A stretch of DNA of 64,000 nucleotides from Halobaculum sp. MBLA0143 (GTDB lineage Archaea > Halobacteriota > Halobacteria > Halobacteriales > Haloferacaceae), in contig NZ_JBGKAC010000002.1 in the NCBI RefSeq assembly GCF_041361465.1, positions 62,001-126,000 on the forward strand. The letters run 5' to 3'. This document shows positions 41,066 through 50,629 of this stretch, piece by piece (the first letter of the stretch is position 1; each line of letters begins with the position of its first letter). The notes beneath the pieces were generated by a model. The model ran no database searches and was not told the origin of the DNA. It was given only the letters and a program-made list of their open reading frames with translations. A program made the position numbers and the translations under genes.

Positions 41066-42514
41066 TCAGTTCGCGTCGTCGCCAGCGTCGTCGGTCCCCC
41101 CGTCGAACGCCGCGGCGAGGCGGTCGCGCATCCCCTCGCGGCGGAGCCGCCGGCGACGCTCCGGCGAGAGGTACTCCTCCAACACCACCTCGGCGCTCGC
41201 GGACCCCTGTTCGGCGGCGATCTCGCCGACGCTCGACAGGATCTCCTCCCGGGTCGCCGCGAACTGGTCGTACCAGAACCGCCGGGCCATCTGCGGCACG
41301 GGCTTGCGGCCGCCGATCTCCGCCGGCAGGCCCGCCCGCTCGGCCAGGCGGTCGAACCGTGCGAGGATCGTCTGGCGGGTCCGGTGGCCCGTCTGTGACC
41401 GCTTCGACGGGAAGAGGTAGCCGTTCCAGTCGTCTCGCTCGGCAGACAGCGTCTCGATCCTGTCCGTGACCGCGTCCAGTCCGTAGAGGATCGACACGCG
41501 ACCGGGGCCGTTCTTCCGGCTGTCGAAGGTGACCGCCGGGACGGTGTCGGTGTCGTCGTCTCCCTCACCGTCGTCGTCTCTGTCGACTGTCGCCCGACCG
41601 CCGTCGGCGGCGGTCGTCCCCGCGTCGTCGTCGGATGTCGTTCCCCCGGTCTCGTCCGCGCCGGCCACCGACACGCCCGCGAGGTCGATCTGGTCGCGGT
41701 GGAGCGCCGCCACCTCGCCCGAACGGAGCCCCCAGGCGCACAAGGCGACGACGAGCAGCCGCTCGGCGGGGTCGTCGGTCGCCTCGTACAGCCGGCCGAC
41801 GTGAGCGGCCGACAGCGCCGGGTTCGACGGTGTCTCGCCGTCGTCGCGGCTCCAGTTGTACTCGCGGTCGACGCCGGTCACGGGGTTGAGCCGGACGCGA
41901 CGGCGCAGACGGAGGTAGTCGTACCACCGGTCGACGGCCTCGAACACGCGCCGAGTCGTCCGGTCCGCGAGCTCCCGGTCCAGTCGGTCGACGGCGTTCC
42001 AGGCCGCCTCTACCGCCTCGTGGTCCGGAGTGTCGCTGTCGGGTGCGACCGGCGAGAGGAGGTCGCCCGTGTCGTTGACCGCGACGTACGCCTCGACGTA
42101 GTCCGACAGCCGGTAGCGGGCGGTCCGGACGGACGACTCCGCCAGCCCCCCGCGCTCGCGCCGGGAGTCGACGAACGACTCCAGACGCGCGACCGTCTCC
42201 GCGTGGCCCGTCCCCCAGTCGTAGCCGTCCGGCTCCGTCGTGAGCCCGAGGTCGTCCGCCCAGAACTCCCCGAACGAGCGGTCGTGGTACTCCCGGAGCG
42301 CGTACACGAGCCCGCGGAAGTCGTTGTCCGCGAGCCACTCGTGGCTCGGCCGCTCCGTCTCCGGGTCGTGGCCGTCGGCTGCGAACGCCGGCGCCACCGT
42401 CTCCCAGTAGGCGTCGACGATCTCCGAGCGGTCCAGGAGCGTCCACGACACCTCCGTGGCCGTGCCGTCGTCCGTCGCTCTCGTCACGCTCCCCGGTTCG
42501 GTCAGACTCCGCAT
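41066..42514 (-). CDS. Tyrosine recombinase/integrase-like protein
   Basis: ATG at 42514 gives 482 residues. The N-terminal half holds a SAM-like core-binding domain (ESSVRTARYRLSDYVEAYVAV). The catalytic half has CAWGLRSGEVAALHRDQID (first Arg), a PQMARRFWYDQF segment in place of the usual HxxR motif (His appears replaced by Gln), and EEYLSPERRRRL with a candidate nucleophile Tyr. An acidic insert (about 310-340, DDDGEGDDDTD) splits the domain. It may still be active or may have a structural role. No attachment-site repeat or element boundary was found nearby. Confidence 0.7.
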   Translation of the reverse strand: MRSLTEPGSVTRATDDGTATEVSWTLLDRSEIVDAYWETVAPAFAADGHDPETERPSHEWLADNDFRGLVYALREYHDRSFGEFWADDLGLTTEPDGYDWGTGHAETVARLESFVDSRRERGGLAESSVRTARYRLSDYVEAYVAVNDTGDLLSPVAPDSDTPDHEAVEAAWNAVDRLDRELADRTTRRVFEAVDRWYDYLRLRRRVRLNPVTGVDREYNWSRDDGETPSNPALSAAHVGRLYEATDDPAERLLVVALCAWGLRSGEVAALHRDQIDLAGVSVAGADETGGTTSDDDAGTTAADGGRATVDRDDDGEGDDDTDTVPAVTFDSRKNGPGRVSILYGLDAVTDRIETLSAERDDWNGYLFPSKRSQTGHRTRQTILARFDRLAERAGLPAEIGGRKPVPQMARRFWYDQFAATREEILSSVGEIAAEQGSASAEVVLEEYLSPERRRRLRREGMRDRLAAAFDGGTDDAGDDAN

Positions 42515-42628
42515 AGGTGTTGTGGAGCGCCCGACCCGACGGTGGAACCGAGACGACTGCAGCGAATCCGTATATTCTTTACAGTAATAATGTGCAGCTT
42601 TGAATACACCACCGCGCGACTCCACGCC

Positions 42629-45571
42629 ATGAGCAGAGGAGAGACCGAGGCGGATCCCGAGCCGGGTGGGCTGGCTGGCGGGGAGCGCCGGCGGTTCGAA
42701 CGGCAGGCGCGGGCGATGGACGCGTCACTGACCGGGATCGCGTTGCTCGACGACGACGGCGTGTACACGTACATGAACGACGCCCACGCGGGCATCTTCG
42801 ACAGAGAGCCGTCGGAGCTTCTGGGTGAGGCTTGGCGACAGCTGTACGACGAGGATCGGGTCGAGGAGATCGAGTCGGTGGTGTTTCCGGAGCTCGAAGA
42901 GACGGGATCGTGGGCGGGTGAGCTCGTCGGACGGCGTGCCGACGGGACGGCGGTGCCGCAACACGTCGAGCTGACGGCGTTGGAAGACGGGCTGATCTGT
43001 GTCAACCGGGACGTGACCGACCGGCGGCAACGGCGCGACCGACTGGTGGCCATCCGTGACCGTGTCGAGTCGTTGATGCTCGCCGACGACACAGAGACCG
43101 TGGTGTCGGAGCTGTTGGCCGTCGTCGACGAAGTCGTCGAGCGGAGCCTGGCCGGGTTCTGGCGTTACGACGAGGCGACCGACCGACTGTGTCCGGTCGA
43201 GATCTCGCCGGCGACGACTGAGCTCCCGGTCGAGATACCGACGTTCGAACGAGACGAGGGGCTCGTGTGGCGCGCGTTCGAGGAGGCGGAACTACAGTAC
43301 CACCCCGACCTCGCGGGCGCCGAGGGGACGTACGCCGACGAGACGGTGTTGGGGTCGGAGGTGGCCGTCCCGGCGGGCGACCACGGCGTGTTGCTCGTCG
43401 GCTCCGAGCGAGTGGACGACTTCGACGCCGACGAACGGGAGCTGCTCCGTATCGTCACCGGTCACGTCGACACCGGGCTCCAGCTGCTGTCGCGGGAGGC
43501 GGAGCTGGAGCAGACTCGCCGACGGCTGTCGGAGGAACGCCGCCAGCTCCGGGAGGTGATCGACTACATCCCGCACCTGGTGTTCGCGAGAGACGAGGCT
43601 GGAGAGTTCGTGATGGCCAACGAGGCTGTCGCCGAGGTGTACGACAGCAGCGTCTCCGAGCTGGAGGGGTCGACCGACGCCGACTTCTCGCCGAAACCGG
43701 ACGAACCGGCGGCGTTCCACGCCGACGACAGCCAGGTGTTGGAGTCCGGGGAGGCCATCCACCGGCCGAGAGAGACGGTGACGGACGCACACGGCGACGA
43801 ACGGGTTCTCGACACCTGGAAGGTGCCGTTCGTCCCCGCCGACGACGAGAAGCCCGCAGTGTTGAGCGTCGCGACGGACGTGACCGACCACCGAGAGACG
43901 CAGACTGCACTGCGGCGACAACGCCGGCTGGCCGCGTTGGAACGGGTCGGTCGACTCCTGTTGTCTGCCGACACGGAGGAGGCGGTGTACGGCACGGCGG
44001 CGGCCGCGACCGCAGAGGCGTTGGACGCCGACACCGTCACGGTGTATCGGTTCCGGGCGTCCGAACGCCGACTCGTTCCCGTCGACACGACCGGCGAGGC
44101 GGAGCCGACGCCGGTCACCCCCGGCGACGATCCGCTGTGGCGAGCGTTCGGCGGGCGCGAGACGACGACCGGCGGCGAGACAGAGGGCGGCGACGGAGAA
44201 GTCGAGCGAGCGACGGGGGAGACGACCGAGGAACTCGACAGTGGGCCGGTACCCGTGACCGCGACGCCGTTGGACGAGTACGGACTGCTCGTCGTCGAGG
44301 GGTACGACCGTGTGGACGGGGACGTACAGTTCGTGGAGACGGCAGCACGGACGGTGACGGCTGCGCTCCGCCGAACGGAGCAGGAAGACCGGCTGGAACG
44401 GCTGAACGAAGAGCTCCGGGAGACCAACGTGCGGCTCCGGTCGAACGAACGAGTGGCCGTCGCGTTTCGGCGCGTCCAGCGTCGTCTCCGGGAGGCGATG
44501 ACCCCGGAACGGGTGTTCGACGTCCTCGTTGAGTTCGCGGCGACCGTCGGCGACGACGCCTGGGCCTCGGAGTGGCACTCCGGTCCGGGGCGACTAGAGC
44601 CGACGGCCGTCGTTCACGACGGCGGCCCGGCACGGACGGAGACGGGTCAGACGCCCGGCACGGCGGCCGCACGCCGCGACGAGCCCGTCACGGTCGACAG
44701 TACCGCCCGAGACACCACTTACGCCGACTGGTCGGCCCGGCTCCTCACCTTCGGCTTCCAGTCGACAGTCGCCGTACCGGTGGCCGCAGACGGGCTCGTC
44801 CGCGGGTGTCTGTCCGTCGTGGCCGAGTCGACCGCGGCCTTCGACGGAGAGCTCCGGACGTACCTCACGGAGGCGGCCCGGACCGCTGGCGCTCGGCTGG
44901 CGGACGTGACCGACGGCAGCGGCGAGACGACTGTCGTCGCCGACCTCCAGTGGGTGGACGAACGACCGTTCGTCCCTGTGCTGCCGGAGGAGGTGTCGTT
45001 GACCGTCACCGACCTCACGCCCGCCGACGACGGCGGTGTCGTCGTCGAGGGGACGGTGACGGGACCGGCTGGCGAGTCTCTCCGGGCCACCCCCGGAGTC
45101 GCCGACCTGACCGTGTTCGACGGCGACGGCGGCGGGCCGTTCCGGGCGAAGCTGATGCCGGCGGGAGACCGCGACCCCGGCCGGTTCCTCACCGTCGTCC
45201 GCCGTCACGACGCCGTCGTCTCGCGGGTCGAGATCGACACGACGGAGTCGACCGTGACTGTCCGCGTCGACGGCGACCGGCTCGCGACACTTCGTAGTGA
45301 GCTGTCGACGGTCGCCGCCGACTGTCGGCTCGTCGCCAAGCGACCCGCGGGCGAGACAGGAGAGAGTTCGACCGCGCTGTTGTCGGCGTTGACCGACCGC
45401 CAGCGCGAGGTGTTGTCGACTGCCTTCGCGGGCGGGTACTACGACCGCCCGAAGGGGATCACCGGCGACGGCCTGGCCGACAGGCTCGACGTGAGTCGGT
45501 CGACCGTCCATCAACACCTCCGGACCGCAGAACAGAAGCTCCTCGCCCGGTTGTTCGATCCGGTCGACTGA
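42629..45571 (+). CDS. Bat-type (bacterio-opsin activator-like) multi-sensor regulator
   Basis: 980 residues from ATG at 42629 (an ATG at 42590 is in frame; the TATA-like TATATTCTTT at 42570-42580 favours the later one). Domains in order: PAS (about 25-130), GAF (140-285), PAS (310-430), GAF (440-580), a third GAF-like domain (610-760), the bacterio-opsin-activator domain (about 775-900, LTVTDLTPADDGGVVVEGTVTG) and a C-terminal HTH_10 (about 915-975, LTDRQREVLSTAFAGGYYD, VSRSTVHQHLRTAEQK). It probably activates transcription in response to redox, light or oxygen cues, as Bat does. No opsin gene is near. Confidence 0.9.
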   Translation: MSRGETEADPEPGGLAGGERRRFERQARAMDASLTGIALLDDDGVYTYMNDAHAGIFDREPSELLGEAWRQLYDEDRVEEIESVVFPELEETGSWAGELVGRRADGTAVPQHVELTALEDGLICVNRDVTDRRQRRDRLVAIRDRVESLMLADDTETVVSELLAVVDEVVERSLAGFWRYDEATDRLCPVEISPATTELPVEIPTFERDEGLVWRAFEEAELQYHPDLAGAEGTYADETVLGSEVAVPAGDHGVLLVGSERVDDFDADERELLRIVTGHVDTGLQLLSREAELEQTRRRLSEERRQLREVIDYIPHLVFARDEAGEFVMANEAVAEVYDSSVSELEGSTDADFSPKPDEPAAFHADDSQVLESGEAIHRPRETVTDAHGDERVLDTWKVPFVPADDEKPAVLSVATDVTDHRETQTALRRQRRLAALERVGRLLLSADTEEAVYGTAAAATAEALDADTVTVYRFRASERRLVPVDTTGEAEPTPVTPGDDPLWRAFGGRETTTGGETEGGDGEVERATGETTEELDSGPVPVTATPLDEYGLLVVEGYDRVDGDVQFVETAARTVTAALRRTEQEDRLERLNEELRETNVRLRSNERVAVAFRRVQRRLREAMTPERVFDVLVEFAATVGDDAWASEWHSGPGRLEPTAVVHDGGPARTETGQTPGTAAARRDEPVTVDSTARDTTYADWSARLLTFGFQSTVAVPVAADGLVRGCLSVVAESTAAFDGELRTYLTEAARTAGARLADVTDGSGETTVVADLQWVDERPFVPVLPEEVSLTVTDLTPADDGGVVVEGTVTGPAGESLRATPGVADLTVFDGDGGGPFRAKLMPAGDRDPGRFLTVVRRHDAVVSRVEIDTTESTVTVRVDGDRLATLRSELSTVAADCRLVAKRPAGETGESSTALLSALTDRQREVLSTAFAGGYYDRPKGITGDGLADRLDVSRSTVHQHLRTAEQKLLARLFDPVD

Positions 45572-45670
45572 GCAGCGACCTGTCGACCGTACCTCACACG
45601 TCAGGTGTGAGGTTTCGACACGCACCTGTCCGGCACAACAGACGTTAGCCCCGGACGCGTCTCCTCTCGT

Positions 45671-46813
45671 ATGAGTTCCGATCGGAGAGGCCCAGAACGT
45701 CCCGGCAGCGACAACGGGAGCCAGCGTCGAGTGACGAACGGGGACGCCGGAGAGAGTGGCGACGGCGAGAGAGCCACCCGTGACGGCGACACGTCCCTCG
45801 AGGTCGCACTCGACGGCGTTTCGGCGTCGGACGAGTCGAGAGCGACATCGGAGGCGGAGGCAGCCGTCGCCGAGCGGCTGACGGCCGAGGCAGCCGCCCA
45901 CCGCGGCGTCGACCCCGACGCGCTGACGCCGGTGGGGGAGGCCGTCGACCTCACGCTCGCCACGGCGATGCTGTCCGGCGCCAGGGACTCCCGGTGGGGT
46001 GTCGGTGACGCTCTCGCCCCGTCCGTAACCTCCGGCCACCTCCGGTTCGTCTGGGACGGGCTCGTCGTGACGCTCCACGCCGACGGCCGGCTGACGTTTC
46101 CAGACGGCGGGAGTCTCGTGACGCCCGTCGTCGACGAGGGGCGGCTCTCCGTCCCGGAGCTGTGCTCACACGCCGGCGTCGGCCCGACCGACCTCGTCAG
46201 CGTCGGCGGGACGGCGACGGCGGCCGCCGACGCCGTGTTCGACTACCTCCTCGACGCCGGCCAGAGGGCGACGGTCGTGTCGACGACCCGGGCTACCGAG
46301 GAGTTTCGAGCGACAGTGACGGGCGAGACGACGGTGCTGGACTGCACCGGCGCCAGGGTGCCCGACGGTGTCGGCGACGCGACGGCAGCCGACGAGCGGC
46401 CGGATACTGCCGGAGCGACGACGGCGGGTGCAACCCCGAGCCACAGTGGCCACGGGAGAGTCGTGTCGCTCGACAGTTGCACGGATCTGACGACGCTCGG
46501 GTCGAACATCGTCGCCACGACGGAGCCACGCCGCGACGAGAACGTCGTGTTCGGGTTCCACAGTCTGACACACCTCGGGCTCTCACAGTCGGCGCGTGCC
46601 GTCGGTCAGTTCCTCCACGTCCTCGCCGGGAAGCTCCGGGGGTGGGACGCCGGCGGCGTGTGGCACGGCACACCGGTGACCGTCGAGACGGGCACTGTGC
46701 TCCAGACGGTCGACTACCGGGTCGAGACCCGCCAGAGGAAACACGGACCGGAGGCCCGAGTCCGCAGTCGGCGTGACGTGCCGACCGGATGGCTGCCGCT
46801 GGCCGTCGAGTGA
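45671..46813 (+). CDS. HalOD1 output domain protein with DUF7504-like C-terminus
   Basis: 380 residues from ATG. After a 50-residue disordered N-terminus, residues about 65-140 resemble the HalOD1 output domain (VAERLTAEAAAHRGVDPDAL, GHLRFVWDGLVVTLHADGRLTF). The second half (about 155-360) looks like the DUF7504 RecA-like family, with an ATVVSTTRATEEFRATV stretch and FGFHSLTHLGLSQSARAVGQFLHVLAGKLR. Both families are haloarchaeal and appear in two-component signalling contexts. The gene follows the Bat-type regulator by 99 bp in the same direction and may be part of the same pathway. Confidence 0.65.
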   Translation: MSSDRRGPERPGSDNGSQRRVTNGDAGESGDGERATRDGDTSLEVALDGVSASDESRATSEAEAAVAERLTAEAAAHRGVDPDALTPVGEAVDLTLATAMLSGARDSRWGVGDALAPSVTSGHLRFVWDGLVVTLHADGRLTFPDGGSLVTPVVDEGRLSVPELCSHAGVGPTDLVSVGGTATAAADAVFDYLLDAGQRATVVSTTRATEEFRATVTGETTVLDCTGARVPDGVGDATAADERPDTAGATTAGATPSHSGHGRVVSLDSCTDLTTLGSNIVATTEPRRDENVVFGFHSLTHLGLSQSARAVGQFLHVLAGKLRGWDAGGVWHGTPVTVETGTVLQTVDYRVETRQRKHGPEARVRSRRDVPTGWLPLAVE

Positions 46814-47093
46814 TCGCTCGCTCCCGCAGTGAGACGGGAGTCGAGAACGAACTGGTACGCCCGCAGCGGCCCGACTGGCCGCCGCAGGCCGACAGGTCCC
46901 CCGAGTCGGCAGTCGCCGGTCGCGCCGCGGCCCGCACGTTCGGCCCACCGTGTAATAACTCTAAGGTGTCAGGCAGACTTCGTGTCTCGCCGACTCCTCG
47001 AAATTTCTCGACCGGCGGAAAGTTCCGGTCTGCCGTCCGTCTTCGTCGGGGGAGACGCGTTTCGGGGGGGACAGCGACCGAGATGCCGGGGGG

Positions 47094-47648
47094 TCAGTCT
47101 CCGTCGACCGGCCGCACGCCCATGGCGCCCTCACAGGTACACTCCACCTCGCACTTCGGGCACTCGGCGGCCGGGCGCTCGATCGGTGTCGTCCGGACGG
47201 TCTCGTAGCCGTTGGGAACCAGCAGTTTCTGCGGGGAGTCCGGGCCACCGTGGTACCAGGAGTCGACGACGAACGAGTCCACGTCACACTCGCGGCCGAT
47301 GCGCTCTACCGTCTCCAAGAGTCGACTGCCGAGCCCCTGGCCGGTGGCGTCCTCGCGGACGTACCCCATCTCCAACAGCCCGTACCGGTCTGCCGGAGGG
47401 ATCCCCTCCGGGTCGTCGAAGAAGTACATCTCCTCGGCGACGGCCGCGGCGTCGTCGAGACAGTTCACCCCCATCGCGCCCAGTACCTCTTCGTCGTCGA
47501 CCGCGACCCGGACGTGTCGGGTCGGGTCCGAGATGGAGAGATCGACGCCGTAGGAGGCGCCCTCGGAGAAGTGGGCCGTGATCAGGTCCTCCAACGGCTC
47601 CTCGTCGCCCGGCACCGGCTCGCGGATCTCGATCTGTCTCACTGTCAC
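47094..47648 (-). CDS. GNAT N-acetyltransferase with Cys-rich tail
   Basis: GTG at 47648 gives 184 residues. GNAT features: RHVRVAVDDEEVLGAMGVNCLD (strands 2-3), LLEMGYVREDATGQGLGSRLLETVE (strand 4 and the acetyl-CoA loop, GQGLGS) and VPNGYETVRTT near the end. A short tail carries CPKC-x4-CTC (ECPKCEVECTCEGAMG), a likely metal site not usual in GNAT enzymes. The substrate is unknown. It is followed on the same strand by no close gene; the potassium-channel gene upstream is a separate unit. Confidence 0.85.
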   Translation of the reverse strand: MTVRQIEIREPVPGDEEPLEDLITAHFSEGASYGVDLSISDPTRHVRVAVDDEEVLGAMGVNCLDDAAAVAEEMYFFDDPEGIPPADRYGLLEMGYVREDATGQGLGSRLLETVERIGRECDVDSFVVDSWYHGGPDSPQKLLVPNGYETVRTTPIERPAAECPKCEVECTCEGAMGVRPVDGD

Positions 47649-47719
47649 GTTACAGGGGCGCGAGCAGTATGTTCTCGTCGGTCCCACGAGGGCTTGCGAA
47701 CGGGTCACAGCCGCCGTCG

Positions 47720-49852
47720 TCACAGCTCCGACCGCTTGACGAGCGCGTAGACGAACAACGCCGACAGGACGACGCTGAGGTACGCCTCGCCGGCGGCGAG
47801 CAGCCGTGCGACGGCTCCCTGGGGCCCGATGTTGCCGTAGCCGATGGTCGTGTACGAGACGTAGCTGAAGTGGATCACCTCGAAGAACGTCGCCCGGCCG
47901 GCGGCCGTCGACAGCTCCCCGAGCGACGACAGTTGGCCCGCTCCCGTGAGGAACGGCTGGCCGCCGAAGGCGTACAGCGGGACGAACAACAACGGCGCAC
48001 CGAGGAAGGCAACCCCGATCCGGAACGGACGCACGCCGTAGCCACACGTCAGCTCCAGCAGGCGGTTCTCCACCACCCGGCCGACGTTGGTGAGACGCGG
48101 CCAGAGGTCCACGTCGCCGTCCCGGGCGACTTCGGCGTTCTGCTGACGGATGAACTGCTGACGCCTCACCCGGAAGGAGCCGGCCGCCTCCATGTCTCCG
48201 TCGTTGCTGGCGGCCTGTTTGGCCTTGAGGTACGTCGTCGAGGCGGCGTCGGGCGTCATCTCGGCGGCGTACTCCGGCGACAGGTCCGGCGGCTCGTCGA
48301 ACGTGTGGATCACCCAGTCGTTGCGGTCGAGGTACGCCCGGTGTTCGCCGAAGTCGAACTCGTGGCCGTCGAACTCGGTGAACTCCGTCCGACAGAACCG
48401 GAAGTAGTCCAACAGCTCCCGGCGGTCGGTCTCGTCGGCGACGAGGCGGACGTCGCCCAGACTCGCCAGCGTGAGGTCGTACCGTACCCACTCCTCGGAG
48501 GGCTGTTCGACGTGGCCGCTGACGATGGTCGCTCGGGTGAAGTCGACGTACACGTCCGTGTCGATCCCGCGTGGCGCGAACTCCACGTGGTCGGTGAACG
48601 ACGCCTCCGTGAAGTCGACGACCCCACCGAACGCCGTCTCGCGGAAGTTGCCCGACCGCGCGTGGATCCCCCGGAAGGTCGCGTCCGTCTCGAACCGGAC
48701 GCCGTGGAAGCGAGCGTCCTCCTCCGTCTGGTTCGCGCCCCCCTCGAACGCCGCGCCGACGAAGTCACACTCGGCCGCGAACGCGGCGTCGGTGAAGTTG
48801 CCGTCCTCGCGGAACCGCGCCTCCTCGAAGACGGCCTCGCCCTCGAACCGCGCCTCGCAGAACCGGGCGTCGCCGTCGAACTCCGCCTCGGTGAACCGTG
48901 CGCGGCCCGCGAACTGGACCCGATCGAAGCGAGCGAACCGGAACGCGACGGCCTCGAAGTCCGCGAGCGCGTCGAAGTGAGCGTCGACGAAGCTGAGGTC
49001 GTCCTCCAGCGTTCGCTGACCACCCGCCACGACGGCGCCACGGAAGTGTGCCTCACCGTCGAACACCACCCGCTCGAAGCCGGCGTCCTCCCGGGCGCGG
49101 ATCTCGTCGAAGTCCGCACGGTCGGCGAACCGGGCGTCGTCGAACGTCGCGTCGCCGTCGAACGTCGCCGACTCGAACTGCGCGTCCGCCTCGAACGTCG
49201 AGTGTTCGAAGTGAACGGCACCGAACTGTGCCTGCCGGAACGTCACTGGCTCCGTGAACACGGTGTCGGTGAAGCTCGTGTTGTCGTCTAGGAGGTTCGA
49301 GTCCCCCCGGAACGTCGTCCCTCGGCCGGACACCGACCCCTCGAACCGGCTCTCGTCGAACGACACGTCGTGTGCGAACTCTGCGCCGTCCACGTCGACG
49401 GGCCCCTCGAACGCCGTCCGCTCGAACTCGACCTGGCCGTCGATCACCGCGTCGACGGCCGACAGTTCGCCGACGGTCGCGTCGTGACCGTGGATGTCGT
49501 CACCGATCCGGGCTTCGTCCAGCGTCAGGCGACCGACGTCGGCGTCGTCCAACCGGATCGGCAGGTCCACCACCGCCTCTTCGGCCGACAACGCCTCGAT
49601 CTCGGCTCCGCGTAGGTCCAACGGGTGGCGGTCGGCGGGCTCGACGGTCACGCGGTCCAGCGACACTGCCGGGAGGGTGACGCCCTGGAGGTCCTTCTGC
49701 TCGCCGCTCCCCTCGCGGGCGACCGCGAGGAGCGCCGCCGACACGTCGGCCGGCGTGATCCCTCGTTCCTCTCGCTCGGCCGGCGAGAGCCGTAACACGG
49801 ACGGGTCGACACCGTCGGTGGTCGGCGCCGACGGCTCGCTCTGTCCTGGCAT
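47720..49852 (-). CDS. Pentapeptide-repeat protein fused to a two-helix potassium channel
   Basis: ATG at 49852 gives 710 residues. Residues about 60-420 are pentapeptide-type repeats with A(D/N/R)F or L at every fifth place (for example FDGDATFDDARFADRADFDE, FEGEAVFEEARFREDGNF), a quadrilateral beta-helix. About 430-600 is a linker. The C-terminal 110 residues form two membrane helices flanking a pore loop with selectivity filter TIGYG (669-673, in SYTTIGYGNIGPQG), as in the ion-transport 2 family. The large cytoplasmic beta-helix may gate the channel or bind a partner. The fusion is rare in my experience. Confidence 0.9.
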   Translation of the reverse strand: MPGQSEPSAPTTDGVDPSVLRLSPAEREERGITPADVSAALLAVAREGSGEQKDLQGVTLPAVSLDRVTVEPADRHPLDLRGAEIEALSAEEAVVDLPIRLDDADVGRLTLDEARIGDDIHGHDATVGELSAVDAVIDGQVEFERTAFEGPVDVDGAEFAHDVSFDESRFEGSVSGRGTTFRGDSNLLDDNTSFTDTVFTEPVTFRQAQFGAVHFEHSTFEADAQFESATFDGDATFDDARFADRADFDEIRAREDAGFERVVFDGEAHFRGAVVAGGQRTLEDDLSFVDAHFDALADFEAVAFRFARFDRVQFAGRARFTEAEFDGDARFCEARFEGEAVFEEARFREDGNFTDAAFAAECDFVGAAFEGGANQTEEDARFHGVRFETDATFRGIHARSGNFRETAFGGVVDFTEASFTDHVEFAPRGIDTDVYVDFTRATIVSGHVEQPSEEWVRYDLTLASLGDVRLVADETDRRELLDYFRFCRTEFTEFDGHEFDFGEHRAYLDRNDWVIHTFDEPPDLSPEYAAEMTPDAASTTYLKAKQAASNDGDMEAAGSFRVRRQQFIRQQNAEVARDGDVDLWPRLTNVGRVVENRLLELTCGYGVRPFRIGVAFLGAPLLFVPLYAFGGQPFLTGAGQLSSLGELSTAAGRATFFEVIHFSYVSYTTIGYGNIGPQGAVARLLAAGEAYLSVVLSALFVYALVKRSEL

Positions 49853-49942
49853 ACCCCTACCGTGTACGTGACTGTACAAAATCTTCCCGAGGCGATCCAG
49901 CGTTCGAGACACGGCGGGGACGGCGTCGACCCGGCCCCGGCG

Positions 49943-50629
49943 TCAGTCTCGCCCCGACGCGACGCGCTCTAGTGTCGTCCGGGTGTACAGCGCCAGGTCG
50001 AACTCCGGGTACGTGTGGTACGTCTCGAATCCGCCGTCGAACGGGTCTAGCGTCGTCACCGCCCCCGGACCGGCGCAGCCGCCGGCGGGGGTAGCGTGGC
50101 CGGAGTCGTCGGTGTCGCTGCCGTCGAGGTCGCCGGTGGCCTCGGTGTCGTCCCCGTCGGCCAGCGGGAACTCGTGTGACAGCACGAACGTCTCGTCGTC
50201 GGGGAACGCCGCCAGCGGCCGCGGCTCGACGACCGTCTCGGCGACGACCGTCTCCCCCTCGAACCGGAAGCGTCGCCGTCGACCGTCGGGCTCCAACGCC
50301 ACCGACGCCGCGCCTGCGACAGCCTCACACGACGACAGCTCGTAGTAGTCCAGTCCGGGTGCGGCGACGGCGTGTGAACTGCCGATCACGCGGAGACGGA
50401 CCGCTTCGCCCAACAGCCGAGTCGTCGTCTCGGCGTACACCGTCGGCTCGACGGCCGGCGGGGTCGCCGACTGACGGAACTGGAGTCGCTGGCGTGCCGT
50501 CGCCGGCGCGTCGTCGCCCGCGTCGTCGGCGTCGCCTGCGCCGTCGTCGCCCCGTTCGTTCGTCGCGTTCGTCGGGTCCGTCGCGTCCGTCGTGCCCGCC
50601 GTGCCGGCGGGAGGAAGATTCCGGGTCAC
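49943..50629 (-). CDS. DUF2617-like protein
   Basis: GTG at 50629 overlaps the stop of the aminopropyltransferase-like gene by four bases (GTGA). 228 residues: a disordered N-terminus, then LQFRQSATPPAVEPTVYAET, LGEAVRLRVIGSSHAV and a beta-rich remainder (YELSSCEAVAGAASVALE). This fits DUF2617, which in bacteria lies beside a spermidine-synthase-like membrane protein, and the neighbour here agrees. Molecular function unknown; a Gly/Cys patch (AGGCAG) near 200 is odd. Confidence 0.65.
   Translation of the reverse strand: MTRNLPPAGTAGTTDATDPTNATNERGDDGAGDADDAGDDAPATARQRLQFRQSATPPAVEPTVYAETTTRLLGEAVRLRVIGSSHAVAAPGLDYYELSSCEAVAGAASVALEPDGRRRRFRFEGETVVAETVVEPRPLAAFPDDETFVLSHEFPLADGDDTEATGDLDGSDTDDSGHATPAGGCAGPGAVTTLDPFDGGFETYHTYPEFDLALYTRTTLERVASGRD

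Noticed and set aside
41699-42628. Long N-terminal extension of the Bat-type regulator
   Set aside because: It runs antisense through the recombinase-like gene and reads as Arg/Val-rich shadow; the PAS domain begins after 42629.
35667-47648. An integrated provirus or genomic island bounded by the recombinase-like gene
   Set aside because: No structural, replication or transposition genes, no flanking direct repeats and no tRNA target were found; neighbours such as thiC are housekeeping.
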